Numbered from the stretch's first letter, positions 45,058 to 54,725 are shown. The stretch is DNA of 64,000 nucleotides from Halobacillus mangrovi (GCF_002097535.1 NZ_CP020772.1:1302001-1366000); one strand, 5' to 3'. Notes: generated from the letters alone by a model not told the origin. Numbers and translations: made by a program.

Positions 45058-46062
45058 ATGAGTAAAGTAAAACGAAACGGACCATGCCCTTGTGGCAGCG
45101 GTGATAAATATAAAAAGTGCTGTGGACGCTTGAAAGGGGAAGAAATGACCCAAGAGCGTGTCCACGAACTGCTGAACGAACAATATACTAACTTTATGGA
45201 ATATGTTGCAGAGTTCCACACGGACGCAGCGCCATCAGGTAAAGCAAAAACAAAAGAAAAGCAGATGGAAGAAGCATTCAATATGATGAACGAAGTATTT
45301 CTTCGTCAAAATAACGGGAAGACGGTGTTTGAAGAATACCTTGATGAAAAAGGCAAGGGTACGATTCCTCAACCAGCCAAACCTTCGGTGACAGAATGGA
45401 CGTCATTGTCTCCTGGTCTTTATAAAGTTGAAACGATTGAGTCAGAAGAAATCGCTAAAGTGAAGGATGTCTTCTCAAGCTCCCTTTATGAGGTGAAGAG
45501 AGACGGTATTCCATTAAAAGACGAAAACGTTCCTGATAATCCTTATGTAATGGGGATCCTAATGAAGTGGGGGACGATATTCAACTTCATTCCATTGGCT
45601 ATTCCAAATCATTCTTCCTTTTTTAAAGCGTTCAAGAAGTCGTTGGAAAATGGAAACCCACCTGAATCTTCTATCCAAAACGAGCTTGAACAAAACTTTA
45701 TGAGTTACATGAAGAAATGGATTCATAGTGATCTTGATCAGAAAGATGCAGATAGTGAACCTACGGTTGAGACTGATGATGTATTAGAATTATTGGGTAA
45801 AAACATTCCGTCAGACGTTCAAGCATCTACCTCCTACACAATGCTTCGGGAGCTATGGAGCCAATATAAAGAAACATACCAGCCGAAATACCGCAAGCCG
45901 TCCGTATTTTCAGCGGCTCTTGAGTATTTCATGACTGGAACGAGATATTTTAATTATGATCGTTCTGTAACTAAAAAAGCAGTAGCGACGAAATACGGGG
46001 TGAGCCCGAGCAGCATGAATCGTCGATTAGATGAATTAAAAGATTTTGCTGAAAAAAACTGA
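45058..46062 (+). CDS. SEC-C motif-containing protein
   Basis: This 334-residue cytoplasmic protein has a SEC-C zinc motif at residues 7-22 (NGPCPCGSGDKYKKCC), the metal-binding tail also found in SecA and many small proteins. The rest (about 30-334) has no fold I recognise, but the last 35 residues (KKAVATKYGVSPSSMNRRLDEL) resemble a helix-turn-helix. It might therefore link metal or partner binding to nucleic-acid binding. It stands alone, with its own ribosome site (GAGGGGAA) and a terminator. Confidence 0.82.
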   Translation: MSKVKRNGPCPCGSGDKYKKCCGRLKGEEMTQERVHELLNEQYTNFMEYVAEFHTDAAPSGKAKTKEKQMEEAFNMMNEVFLRQNNGKTVFEEYLDEKGKGTIPQPAKPSVTEWTSLSPGLYKVETIESEEIAKVKDVFSSSLYEVKRDGIPLKDENVPDNPYVMGILMKWGTIFNFIPLAIPNHSSFFKAFKKSLENGNPPESSIQNELEQNFMSYMKKWIHSDLDQKDADSEPTVETDDVLELLGKNIPSDVQASTSYTMLRELWSQYKETYQPKYRKPSVFSAALEYFMTGTRYFNYDRSVTKKAVATKYGVSPSSMNRRLDELKDFAEKN

Positions 46063-46070
46063 TGATGCGT

Positions 46071-46105
46071 AAAGCCTGAATCCAAATTTGGATTCAGGCT
46101 TTTCT
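46071..46105 (+). terminator. Terminator after the SEC-C gene
   Basis: AAAGCCTGAATCC pairs perfectly with GGATTCAGGCTTTT around AAATTT. Confidence 0.85.
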
Positions 46106-46169
46106 ACCTTTACTAAACCTCCAATCTACTGCATAAATTATACAACTAGGGCAGAGGAGGGGAAGTTGT

Positions 46170-46625
46170 TTGAAAAGTTCAGCAAAATGGATCCCCATTG
46201 TCGGTGTACTGGCAGTTATCCTAGCTGTTTCTATTTTTATTTACATTCAAACAAGTCCAAGCCATCAAGCGAAAGAGGCCGTGGAAGCTTTTTATACGTT
46301 TGAACAGGAGGGCAAATTTTCTGATTCATGGGAGTTGCTGCATCCGCTTATGAAAGACAAATTCTCCGTTGGTCATTACATACAGGACCGAGCTCATGTG
46401 TTTATGAACCATTTTGGCGTCGAGACTTTTACTTTTACCATTGGTGATGCAAAAAAATTAAAGGATTGGAAGATGGAGAAGGGGGCAAAGCCCTTACAAA
46501 ACGTATATTCCTTTACAGTTATCCAGACTTTCAAAGGAAAGTATGGTCATTTTGATTTGCATCAGAACGTCTACGTAGTGAAATCTAAAGATAACTGGCA
46601 GGTGATGTGGGATTATAAAAAATAA
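46170..46625 (+). CDS. Small membrane-anchored protein, unknown function
   Basis: This 151-residue protein has one N-terminal transmembrane helix (about residues 7-27) and an outside domain that starts HQAKEAVEAFYTFEQEG, resembling NTF2-like or DUF4878-type folds (a helix pair followed by a curved sheet). It starts at TTG behind GGAGGGG. It precedes the GGDEF-like/glycosyltransferase pair by about 80 bases and could be part of the same surface-polysaccharide locus. I cannot name a function. Confidence 0.65.
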   Translation: MKSSAKWIPIVGVLAVILAVSIFIYIQTSPSHQAKEAVEAFYTFEQEGKFSDSWELLHPLMKDKFSVGHYIQDRAHVFMNHFGVETFTFTIGDAKKLKDWKMEKGAKPLQNVYSFTVIQTFKGKYGHFDLHQNVYVVKSKDNWQVMWDYKK

Positions 46626-46708
46626 TTCCTTACTGATTTCGCACATTATTTTCTCCCAAACTGCCTTTCTTCCATTATAATGAACAGTAATTAGGGAGGA
46701 GGGTTAAA

Positions 46709-47479
46709 ATGAGACAGCAAAAAATAGGAATTGCATTTGTATTATGGGTCGTTAGTTTTGTTTTTTTATTTTATAAAATGGAGCCAATTGTACACCCCAT
46801 CTTATTAGTGGCCTTCTTGTTGCCTGTCATCGTTTTTCTCAGCTTTAATGAGAAAGTTTCTTTTTTACTCTTCATTATCTTCACAACGGGATCTTCCCTG
46901 GTTTTACTTAGCTTCGCTTTTGCTTTCGAGTGGACGACTCTCAGTCAACTGGACTGGATTGGCGTTCATGCTGTGGTGCTTGTTCACCTATGGTCAAGTT
47001 ATGTCATAGCGAAGTGGAGTGATTCTCTTGTAAAAAGGAACAGACAATTAAGCAAGAGGATTCTTGAGTTAGAAGAATACATTGCTGATACACAAATCCT
47101 CTCAAAGCGGGAATTCGAGAAACAAAAGGGCTTAATCCTAACCTCTATGTCACGAAAAAAAGAGTTAGGAGCTCTTGTTTATATTAATATGAGCAAACTG
47201 CCTCCTAATGTTAAGAAAACAAGCTTTGTAAAACTATCTGATATTATCTATCACTCGATTCGCAAGCACTTTGATATTGTAGGAAAACATGATACAGATA
47301 CGATCGTTTTCCTTTTACAAAATACAAACGCAAATGGTCTAGAGATCGTAAGGGACAGAATTCTATCAAGATTATCTCAAATCTATACAGAAGAAGCATT
47401 GGCCGACCTGAAATGGATCGTAGAACCGATTGGATTTCACGTTCAGGTCAAAGAGGTTCATGAGAGATCGCGCTTATGA
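46709..47479 (+). CDS. Membrane protein with degenerate GGDEF domain (YdaK-like)
   Basis: This 256-residue protein has about four N-terminal hydrophobic segments (residues 5-105), a coiled linker (KRNRQLSKRILELEEYIADT), and a C-terminal GGDEF-like fold (about 120-245). Where cyclases have the GGDEF motif, it reads KHDTDTIVFLLQNT, so the catalytic loop is lost and it should be a c-di-GMP sensor, not an enzyme. Its stop overlaps the glycosyltransferase start by four bases. In Bacillus subtilis, YdaK (degenerate GGDEF) activates the YdaM exopolysaccharide synthase, which fits this arrangement. Confidence 0.72.
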   Translation: MRQQKIGIAFVLWVVSFVFLFYKMEPIVHPILLVAFLLPVIVFLSFNEKVSFLLFIIFTTGSSLVLLSFAFAFEWTTLSQLDWIGVHAVVLVHLWSSYVIAKWSDSLVKRNRQLSKRILELEEYIADTQILSKREFEKQKGLILTSMSRKKELGALVYINMSKLPPNVKKTSFVKLSDIIYHSIRKHFDIVGKHDTDTIVFLLQNTNANGLEIVRDRILSRLSQIYTEEALADLKWIVEPIGFHVQVKEVHERSRL

Positions 47480-48768
47480 GAAAATTCATTGTTATTACGC
47501 TTATGCTGTTAATAGGTACCGCCATCAGCATTGGCGTAGGTCTTTTCACGATTAAAGCTTTGCTTATGCTTACAACCATTTTGTTCTTAAGTCTTTTAGT
47601 GTATTATTCTTTACTTACGTTTGCAGGTCTCTATTATCGAACAAAAAAACAGCACTCCATGCAATTGGTTAACTATCCAAGTGTGGATATTTTAATTCCT
47701 GCCCACAATGAAGCGGTCGTAATTAAGGACACCTTAGATGCGATGGTTCAGCTAGATTATCCAGGTCCTCTCCATATTTACGTGTTGAATGACAACTCGC
47801 AAGATGGAACTGGTGAAATTATTGAAGATTATGATCGCATTTATCACCATGTTCACCATATTCAAGTGCCTCCAGGAGAGCCAAAAGGAAAGTCGAGAGT
47901 GCTAAATTACGGATTGGAGGTATCCAGAGGTGAGTATTTTTGCGTCTATGATGCAGATAATCAGGCAGAATCAGGTGCGTTGAAAAAGCTGGTTGAAGTT
48001 GCTCATACTGTTAAAGATGCCGCTGGAGCTGTTGGTTATGTAAAAACGAGAAATGAGTCGAGGAATCTATTAACCCGAATGATTTCTATTGAATTTCAAG
48101 TGTTTCAACTGTTAATGCAATCGGGAAGATGGCAGTTATTTAAAACGGGTTCTTTAACAGGCACGAACATGCTCGTTCGCCGGTCGGTGATTGAAGAGCT
48201 TGGAGGTTATGATCCTTATGCAATCGCCGAAGATGCAGAGCTTACCCTGCGTATTACTCAGCAAGGACAACTTCTGCCAATCGTTCCTCTTTCAGTTACT
48301 TGGGAACAGGAGCCAGAAACAATGGGCGTGTATATTCGGCAACGTACCCGTTGGCTGCAGGGGAATCTCTATATTGTAGAAAAGACTCTAACGGTCCCGG
48401 GATACTTTAGAGGGAAAATGATGGTGCATTCAATTCACCAGCTTATGGTATATGTAATCTTCTGGTTTTTCCTAGTGCTATCTTATATGTGGTTCGCATT
48501 AGGCCTTTTGGAATTACTGTCTATTACTTATACGATCCCTTTAATGTTCATTTGGTATATCGCCTATATCGTTTACACTAGCCAATTGATGAGTGCCCAG
48601 GCAGCGGAAAATACTTTTACGCCAAAAAATATCCTCACGAGTTTTATCATGTATTTCACTTATGCTCAGTTATTCTCCTATCTTTTCGTAAGAAGTCTTT
48701 TATTCTACTTGAAAGCAAAACGAAAACGTCAGGTAATAGGCTGGGATAAAACAACTCGATTCAAATAA
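47476..48768 (+). CDS. Processive family 2 glycosyltransferase (YdaM/IcaA-like)
   Basis: This 430-residue synthase has two N-terminal membrane segments, a cytoplasmic GT2 domain and three or four C-terminal membrane segments. Catalytic motifs are present: NDNSQDGT near residue 114, the DXD motif in VYDADNQ near residue 157, AEDAELTLR near residue 252, and the processive QRTRW near residue 294. It would polymerise a sugar nucleotide and extrude the chain. It is translationally coupled to the degenerate-GGDEF protein, its probable c-di-GMP-responsive partner. Confidence 0.85.
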   Translation: MRKFIVITLMLLIGTAISIGVGLFTIKALLMLTTILFLSLLVYYSLLTFAGLYYRTKKQHSMQLVNYPSVDILIPAHNEAVVIKDTLDAMVQLDYPGPLHIYVLNDNSQDGTGEIIEDYDRIYHHVHHIQVPPGEPKGKSRVLNYGLEVSRGEYFCVYDADNQAESGALKKLVEVAHTVKDAAGAVGYVKTRNESRNLLTRMISIEFQVFQLLMQSGRWQLFKTGSLTGTNMLVRRSVIEELGGYDPYAIAEDAELTLRITQQGQLLPIVPLSVTWEQEPETMGVYIRQRTRWLQGNLYIVEKTLTVPGYFRGKMMVHSIHQLMVYVIFWFFLVLSYMWFALGLLELLSITYTIPLMFIWYIAYIVYTSQLMSAQAAENTFTPKNILTSFIMYFTYAQLFSYLFVRSLLFYLKAKRKRQVIGWDKTTRFK

Positions 48769-49072
48769 GAAAGGATGCCCGCTCAAGAGGTATCTTTTTT
48801 TGATTCAACTCCATTAACATGGGTTAGTGAGGATTATTACATTGGCTGGGAAACTAGTGATGAAGGAGGCTGTCAATTCCCGCAGGAAAGCAATTCCTTC
48901 CCTCACGCCTTCAACCTCCATAAACATCTTAAAAACAGTCTCAAGGATTCGCCCCTTATGTTAATTAAATAAATAGCTTAACAAAAGATCTGGGATATCT
49001 AACAAAAAAGGATACCCATTACCAGGTATCCTCAATTAGGAAAATCTATATGATTGTAAGCGACTATGAACC
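48769..49072. other. Intergenic region after the glycosyltransferase
   Basis: About 300 bases. Its right end holds the terminator of the convergent deacetylase gene. The left part contains a GC-richer patch around 48860-48920 that may be a degenerate interspersed element. A 65-codon open frame at 48775 is not supported by any motif or ribosome site. Confidence 0.5.
49010..49031 (-). terminator. Terminator of the SLH-deacetylase gene
   Basis: GGATACC and GGTATCC pair around about 8 bases. On the minus strand the stem is followed by a run of six T. Confidence 0.75.
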
Positions 49073-50578
49073 TTATTCTAAACCAAGATCGTTTTCCAGC
49101 AAGTTAATTCGATCCTCGGAATTTGCCAATTCACTATAAGGAACCCGCTTATTTCGCCCTAAGTTTTCTAACATCTGGTCCATCAGCTCGGGGCTGTCCA
49201 GATAATAAGGAGTACCGATCCGCTCGAGCTCCATTAAGCCTTGATCGACATCTGAGATTCCGCGTTTTGTAGTAAGGGATATCTCGTAGCCCAGCTCTTT
49301 TAATACATTTTCCGTTGTCTCGTTATAGGAGCCGTAAGGATAGGTGAATAGCTTAGGTTCATAACCTAGATGTTCCTTAATCTGATGATGAAGCTTCATC
49401 GTATCTTCACGGAACCGTTCAGCATGCTGGGATTTCGTTTCGCCTTCTAGCGGCAATACCCCTTGACCAAATCCATTTTCATCAGCAGGCGTGTGCAGAT
49501 TAAAGGAATGGTTTTGAATATCCACGTGTCCGCTGTCGACCATTTCTTTGGCTTCTTGCCATGAGAAATGAGGGAGGATCTCGTATTGATCTCCAATAGA
49601 CGTGTATCTACCTACACTCCAGCCAATAATCGAAATGATCGCTTCCATATCTAATTTTTCAAGTATCGGATAAGCGTATAAATAGTTATCTCTGTACCCA
49701 TCATCGAAGGTAATCATAATTGGGTTTTCAGGAAGATCTTTATCCCCATTTTTGTAGGCAATTAACTCTTCAGATGTAATCGTCTCATATCCCATAGCTT
49801 TGACATAAAGCATGTCCTCATAAAACTTCCTAGGTGAGATTACAATGGAGTTCCAGTCTTCTTTGTTCTCAGAAAGGCTGTGATACATCAAAACTGGAAC
49901 TTGAGTCATTTCAGACGGGGGAAGAGACTCTTCCTCTTCGTCGGTTGTGCCGTCTGAGTTCTCTTCAACACGGAAACTCTCATTTAAGATACGAGCTAAA
50001 AATGTAGAAAACTCTGCCCTTGATACTTTCCTTGATGGGCGGAAGGTATCGTCTTCATATCCGGTTGTAATGTTGTGGTTTAATAAGGCATTCACATAAG
50101 GAAAAGCCCAGTGCTCTGTGGAAAGATCTTTGAATCCGTCCGTTTCACCGCCTTCTAGGTTGTAAGCACGGATTAAAATAGCGGCGAGTTCTGAACGCTT
50201 CAGATGGGCATTCGGTTGGAAGGTACCATCTTCATAACCCGTAATGATTTCCTCTGTGGAAGCTGCTTTTATGTAATCTTCCGCCCAGTGACCATTCACA
50301 TCAGGAAACATATCTCGGCTAGGCAGAGATTCTAAATCAATGTCCAGCTCACTAATGATAACTTTTGACGCTTCCGCGCGGGTAATGGGTGCATCTGGTT
50401 TGAAAGATCCATCAGGGTAACCATTTACAATCTCTTTTTCTATCAAATATTCGATCTCTTCATTTGCCCAGTGCCCTTCGGTATCTGTAAACTGCTCAGA
50501 AGCCTTAGCATACGAAGGGAAAAGCACTGTCATCAGTAACAAAAACGTAACAATCATGTACCAAGTAATCTTTTTCAT
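49073..50578 (-). CDS. SLH-anchored polysaccharide deacetylase (NodB/IcaB-like)
   Basis: This 501-residue exported protein has a signal peptide of about 26 residues. Three SLH repeats follow (each with GHWA and ITRAE-like segments; residues 30-205), which bind cell-wall polymers. Then comes a NodB deacetylase domain with metal motifs FDDGYRDNY near residue 267 and HSFNLH near residue 341, and FTYPYGSYNE near residue 403. Domain layout and the VLMYHSLSENKEDWN entry resemble IcaB/PgaB-type deacetylases of poly-N-acetylglucosamine. The neighbouring GT2 synthase makes a joint role likely. Confidence 0.86.
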   Translation of the reverse strand: MKKITWYMIVTFLLLMTVLFPSYAKASEQFTDTEGHWANEEIEYLIEKEIVNGYPDGSFKPDAPITRAEASKVIISELDIDLESLPSRDMFPDVNGHWAEDYIKAASTEEIITGYEDGTFQPNAHLKRSELAAILIRAYNLEGGETDGFKDLSTEHWAFPYVNALLNHNITTGYEDDTFRPSRKVSRAEFSTFLARILNESFRVEENSDGTTDEEEESLPPSEMTQVPVLMYHSLSENKEDWNSIVISPRKFYEDMLYVKAMGYETITSEELIAYKNGDKDLPENPIMITFDDGYRDNYLYAYPILEKLDMEAIISIIGWSVGRYTSIGDQYEILPHFSWQEAKEMVDSGHVDIQNHSFNLHTPADENGFGQGVLPLEGETKSQHAERFREDTMKLHHQIKEHLGYEPKLFTYPYGSYNETTENVLKELGYEISLTTKRGISDVDQGLMELERIGTPYYLDSPELMDQMLENLGRNKRVPYSELANSEDRINLLENDLGLE

Positions 50579-50700
50579 TTGTATCCCCCAAAATTATACT
50601 CCATTTCTTATTATGAGACATGATTATGGTTATTTCTAGTAATTTTCTAAGATTTCATATGAAAATATGACAAGCTTATGAAAGATTTATTATAGTAAAT

Positions 50701-50726
50701 AACCGCCCCTTACAAAGGGACGGTTA
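50701..50726 (-). terminator. Terminator of the secreted amylase gene
   Basis: AACCGCCCCTT and GGGACGGTT pair with one mismatch, and the minus strand continues into a T-rich stretch. Confidence 0.65.
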
Positions 50727-50729
50727 TGT

Positions 50730-53501
50730 TTATGCGGCAGATTGACTTGCAGAGTTTACCGGAACTACCGTTACCTCCGTTTCTGCCTGCGGATCAAAAA
50801 TGAAAATATAGTCTCCAGTAGTTTCAGGAGTAAAGCTTAAGTTACCTCCCTCGAGCCATTCTCCGTCGCGTACATATTTGAATTCCACTGTTTCTCCGGC
50901 TGTTAACGAGATCGGTTCACTTTTCCATACGTGATCAGCTTCATCGAAAGAGAGCAGGTGACGATCACTTTCCCAATCTAACGGGGCAGAACCTCTTAAT
51001 ACGACCTTCGAATATTTTTGCTCTTCACTCGGCGCTTCTTGGCGCAGTTTACCTTTTACATCAAATATCTGAATTGTGTTTTCCTGTAAACTTACCCCAA
51101 GAGAGCCTTTATGACTTTTCACTTTTTCATCATTCAAAAGGGAAGTCAGCTGGACACGGTTTGGTTTTTTCTGGTGATACAAATCAAAGATATCCAGATT
51201 GCGGGCTTTCTCTCCTTTGTTGATCGTAATTAGCACATGATCTTGTGGCAGGTTACGTTCAAAAACAATGACATCATCGTCAGAATAGATCGCATTGAAG
51301 TCACCATGGGTGAGCGCTTTATGTTCTTTTCTCATATCAATGAGCTTTTCGTAATAACCTTTTAGGTCGAGGTTTTGTTCAGATTCATCCCAAATCATCA
51401 TTTCTCTATAGTAGCGGTCTTTCCATTCGGAAACTTTCTCATGGTTTCCACTTTGTGAAAGGCCGACTTCATCTCCATAGTAAATGATTGGTGCCCCAGG
51501 TAAAGCAAATTGAAGAGAAGCAGCCATCTTCAAGGTTTGCGTATTTCCATTCGCTTCATATAAAAAGCGCGGCATATCGTGACTATCGAGGAATGTAGCT
51601 GGAACGAACTCCTCATGGTAGGCTTCGTTGATTGTAGTTAAAGAATCAGCAAGCTTATTCATACTGGAATCATTAATAAATGCATCATAGATGGCCGATT
51701 GTGTTGGAAAATCGATGGCGCCATCCAGTTTACCTGTATAAGAGGTAATGGTGTCCAAATTATCCCAGACTTCCCCGAAAATAAACGCATCTTCATCCAA
51801 TTCTTTTACCTTATGGCGGAAGTCTACCCAGAAGCTTTGGCTTGGTCCCTTTGCATAATCAAGGCGGAAACCGTCGACTCCGATTTCTTCCATCCAAAAA
51901 GGAACGACTTCATTAAGCATATAGTTTCTCGTTTCTAGATTATCGTTGTTCAACTCAGGTAATTCCTGGACACCATAAAATGTTTCATACTCATTTGGCC
52001 AGTTCAGGAACGTGTACCAGTCAAAATAAGGGCTCTCTTCACCTTTCTCCAACGCATCCTGGAAGAATGGGTGCTTGCTTGATGTATGGTTCGGCACAAG
52101 ATCATAAACGACTTTGATGTCTCGCTCGTGCGCTTCGTCCACTAGCTCTTTCATTAATTGGTTGCTGCCGAAACGTGGATCGATGTTCATGAAATCGGTC
52201 GGATGATAACCGTGAGAGTAAGGGCCTTCATAAATAGGGGAGATCCAAATCGTGTTGACTCCAAGATCGTCAATATAATCGATCTTTTCTAATACCCCTT
52301 GAAGGTCTCCACCCATCCATCCTTTCAGTTGTTCATCGTAAGGGATTGAAGGATCGACAGAAGCATTGTTCTTCTCACTGCCGTCTCGGAAACGATCGAC
52401 GAAAACTTGATAGATGATGGATTCTTTTGCCCATTGTGGAGACTCATAATCCTCTACATAGTAAGCAAATTCTGTGGCTTCATCTGAAGTTAATGCATTG
52501 TTATCAGCAAATTGAGAGCCTTCACTTTCAGAATTCCACACATCTATTTTATATTTCACACGTGTTTCGTTCTTTTGCTTAGGAATAGTTCCAGTCATTG
52601 TCGTTGTTTTCGATCCATTATCATTAGCTTTTGTTTCTACAACTTTGAGGGAAGCTGTTTTTCCGTTTGCTACTTTCCCTCTCTTTCCATCAGGAGAAGA
52701 ACCATCTGTTGTGTAATAAATTGACCCTTGATCGATAGGACCGTAATGGTTCACAGTTACGTTTATTTCAACTTGATCGTTTTTATCCGGGGTGTAGGGC
52801 TCATGATTGAATTCATGTGTAACGTCCTGAACTACCGGAATCGTTTCCCACTCTGTTACCTGATCTTGATAGCGTTTGTTATCTGCAGTAAAGGTAGCTG
52901 TTCGTGGTTCTTCTCGTACTTCCTTGTATGGCTCACCACTTAAACTGTAAAAATAGGAAAGTGTCTCACCACTTTCACCAGTTACCGCTATTTCATAAGT
53001 ACGGTCACCAATTTTTTTCATAGGACTGACTTCATAGTTAAAATTGTTTTTGTTGGAAGCTACTGTGGGAACGATCCATTCCGGCGTGTTCTCCGGAACA
53101 GTAAGCTCTAAAGTCAGGCTGCCTGTGCCATTGTTTGCCAGGCGAACATCTACGGTACGTTCATCTTCGGGATGAAAGGCAAATATGTAACTTCCATCCT
53201 GGGGAGGAGTAAAGGTCAAATTGCTGCCAGGCATCCAGTTCCCGTCATAGACAAACTTGTATTCAGTTTTCTCTCCACCTTCTAATTCAATAGGGCTACT
53301 CAGCCACAAACCTTCCTCTTCATCATATTGTAATGGATGATCATTTGAGCTCCAGTCCAGGGTATCTGCACTTCCGCGAAGAACAACCGACTCATACATC
53401 TTTTCATCTGCATGAACCTTTTGTTCTGTTAGTGCAAACGGTTGCGCAAACGACAAAAATAAAAGCGTCAAACCGATGATCCAAATCCAATTCTTCTTCA
53501 T
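50730..53501 (-). CDS. Secreted alpha-amylase/pullulanase-type GH13 enzyme with duplicated modules
   Basis: This 923-residue exported enzyme has a signal peptide of about 32 residues (QKVHA-DE). An N-terminal module (about 37-125; SVVLRGSADTLDWSS) recurs at the C-terminus (about 830-915; KVVLRGSAPLDWES), so the protein carries a duplicated X25/starch-module-like domain. Between them lie further beta domains and a GH13 barrel with Asp548 (DGFRLDYAKG), Glu577 (FGEVWDN) and Asp642 (LDSHDMPR). It probably degrades starch or pullulan outside the cell and feeds the maltodextrin transporter. Confidence 0.88.
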   Translation of the reverse strand: MKKNWIWIIGLTLLFLSFAQPFALTEQKVHADEKMYESVVLRGSADTLDWSSNDHPLQYDEEEGLWLSSPIELEGGEKTEYKFVYDGNWMPGSNLTFTPPQDGSYIFAFHPEDERTVDVRLANNGTGSLTLELTVPENTPEWIVPTVASNKNNFNYEVSPMKKIGDRTYEIAVTGESGETLSYFYSLSGEPYKEVREEPRTATFTADNKRYQDQVTEWETIPVVQDVTHEFNHEPYTPDKNDQVEINVTVNHYGPIDQGSIYYTTDGSSPDGKRGKVANGKTASLKVVETKANDNGSKTTTMTGTIPKQKNETRVKYKIDVWNSESEGSQFADNNALTSDEATEFAYYVEDYESPQWAKESIIYQVFVDRFRDGSEKNNASVDPSIPYDEQLKGWMGGDLQGVLEKIDYIDDLGVNTIWISPIYEGPYSHGYHPTDFMNIDPRFGSNQLMKELVDEAHERDIKVVYDLVPNHTSSKHPFFQDALEKGEESPYFDWYTFLNWPNEYETFYGVQELPELNNDNLETRNYMLNEVVPFWMEEIGVDGFRLDYAKGPSQSFWVDFRHKVKELDEDAFIFGEVWDNLDTITSYTGKLDGAIDFPTQSAIYDAFINDSSMNKLADSLTTINEAYHEEFVPATFLDSHDMPRFLYEANGNTQTLKMAASLQFALPGAPIIYYGDEVGLSQSGNHEKVSEWKDRYYREMMIWDESEQNLDLKGYYEKLIDMRKEHKALTHGDFNAIYSDDDVIVFERNLPQDHVLITINKGEKARNLDIFDLYHQKKPNRVQLTSLLNDEKVKSHKGSLGVSLQENTIQIFDVKGKLRQEAPSEEQKYSKVVLRGSAPLDWESDRHLLSFDEADHVWKSEPISLTAGETVEFKYVRDGEWLEGGNLSFTPETTGDYIFIFDPQAETEVTVVPVNSASQSAA

Positions 53502-53652
53502 TCAAGCACTCCTTGTTTTCAGAATTTTGTTGCAATCGCTTTCATAATAAAAGATGATAAGTCTTCTGTCCATAGGACTAATCTAGTGGTTCCTGGTTTC
53601 AGGCAGGCTCCCCACTAGATTAATAAATCAAAATTACTATTAATTTGTTCAC

Positions 53653-54231
53653 TTAAACGAATAATAAACGCGGCCAGTAAGCAATCATTTTCACATACTC
53701 CGTAAACACGGTTTTTGTCTCTCTTTCTGTCAGACCGTCATTAGGATTGAAAAAAGAGTCAGCAAAGGAATAGGAAAGCTGGATGTCGCTGTCATACACC
53801 CTATCAAACGTCATCTTAGTACGACGGGCATGATAATCACTCGTAACAACAATCGCGGATTTAAATTTGTGTTCTTTCATAATCTCCTTTGATAAAGTAG
53901 CATTTTCAAAAGTGCTCGTCGCCTCAGGTTCCTCAATCAAGTCTTGCTTAGCTATACCTCGCTCGGAAACCGTCTCAACTTTGGTCCAATGCTCTGTGGA
54001 ATTCGTTAAAATGATTTTGTTCGCTCGCTCATCATTGTAAAGTTTTACGGCTTGCTCCAACCTCTCTTCTCCACCGCTTAAGAGAATAATGGCGTCCGAT
54101 TTCTCAGGACTGCTTTTCGCTTTTAAATAGTCCGGACCAAGAATGAATAGGGTAATGACGAAAACGATGAACAGAAAAAGGAATGACATGAATGTAGTGA
54201 GAATTATTTTTTTCGTTTTTAATAAAGTCAA
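53653..54231 (-). CDS. YdcF/DUF218-family membrane-anchored protein
   Basis: This 192-residue protein has one N-terminal membrane helix (about 10-32) and then a DUF218 domain with AIILLSGGEERLEQAV near residue 44 and VVTSDYHARRTKMTF near residue 128, the hallmark motifs. The family includes E. coli YdcF and SanA and is linked to envelope functions, though no reaction is established. It is a single gene between the amylase and DUF2187 genes. Confidence 0.83.
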   Translation of the reverse strand: MTLLKTKKIILTTFMSFLFLFIVFVITLFILGPDYLKAKSSPEKSDAIILLSGGEERLEQAVKLYNDERANKIILTNSTEHWTKVETVSERGIAKQDLIEEPEATSTFENATLSKEIMKEHKFKSAIVVTSDYHARRTKMTFDRVYDSDIQLSYSFADSFFNPNDGLTERETKTVFTEYVKMIAYWPRLLFV

Positions 54232-54472
54232 TGATCTTATCTTCCTCTCTGCTCACTTGATTTTATGTAAAACATTGGATAAAGTTACATTAACTCGAAA
54301 ATACCATTTCTAAACGTTAGAATCCATGAAAATGCACCCTTTTCACTTGAGTTTTTTTGTCGAATGAAGTAACATATTCTGTAAACCTTTTATGTGAATT
54401 GTTTGTCAATTTCATATAGTAAGGATTCAACATTTACGTTGAAAATTCGTTGTAGAGGAAGGGTAGGAAGAT

Positions 54473-54682
54473 ATGATACAGCCTGATGAAAAAGTTGCGA
54501 CCCCTGGCCAAATTGTTAGCTTTGAACGAAATGACATTACGTTTACAGGAAAAGTCATTCCTAGTCAATGCCAGCGGTCAGTAATTGTTGATTTAACTGT
54601 AATGGATAACTTAGATGAAATTGATTTTGAATACGATCGTACAGTCGTCGCTCATACGAATTATCGAATTATAGAAGAATAA
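54473..54682 (+). CDS. YkvS-like DUF2187 protein
   Basis: This small, soluble, acidic 69-residue protein contains GQIVSFERNDITFTGKVIP near residue 12, similar to the DUF2187/YkvS family of Bacillus, which has an SH3-like fold and no known function. GGAAG precedes the ATG, and a clear terminator follows, so it is monocistronic. Confidence 0.7.
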   Translation: MIQPDEKVATPGQIVSFERNDITFTGKVIPSQCQRSVIVDLTVMDNLDEIDFEYDRTVVAHTNYRIIEE

Positions 54683-54689
54683 ATTTACG

Positions 54690-54725
54690 AACCCTTTCTT
54701 TTTATCTAAAAGAGAGGGTTTTTTG
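54690..54725 (+). terminator. Terminator after the DUF2187 gene
   Basis: AACCCT pairs with AGGGTT, with inner TCTTTT and AAAAGA, followed by TTTTTTG. Confidence 0.75.

Noticed and set aside
48775..48972. 65-residue open frame after the glycosyltransferase
   Set aside because: No ribosome site, no recognisable motif, and composition unlike neighbouring proteins.
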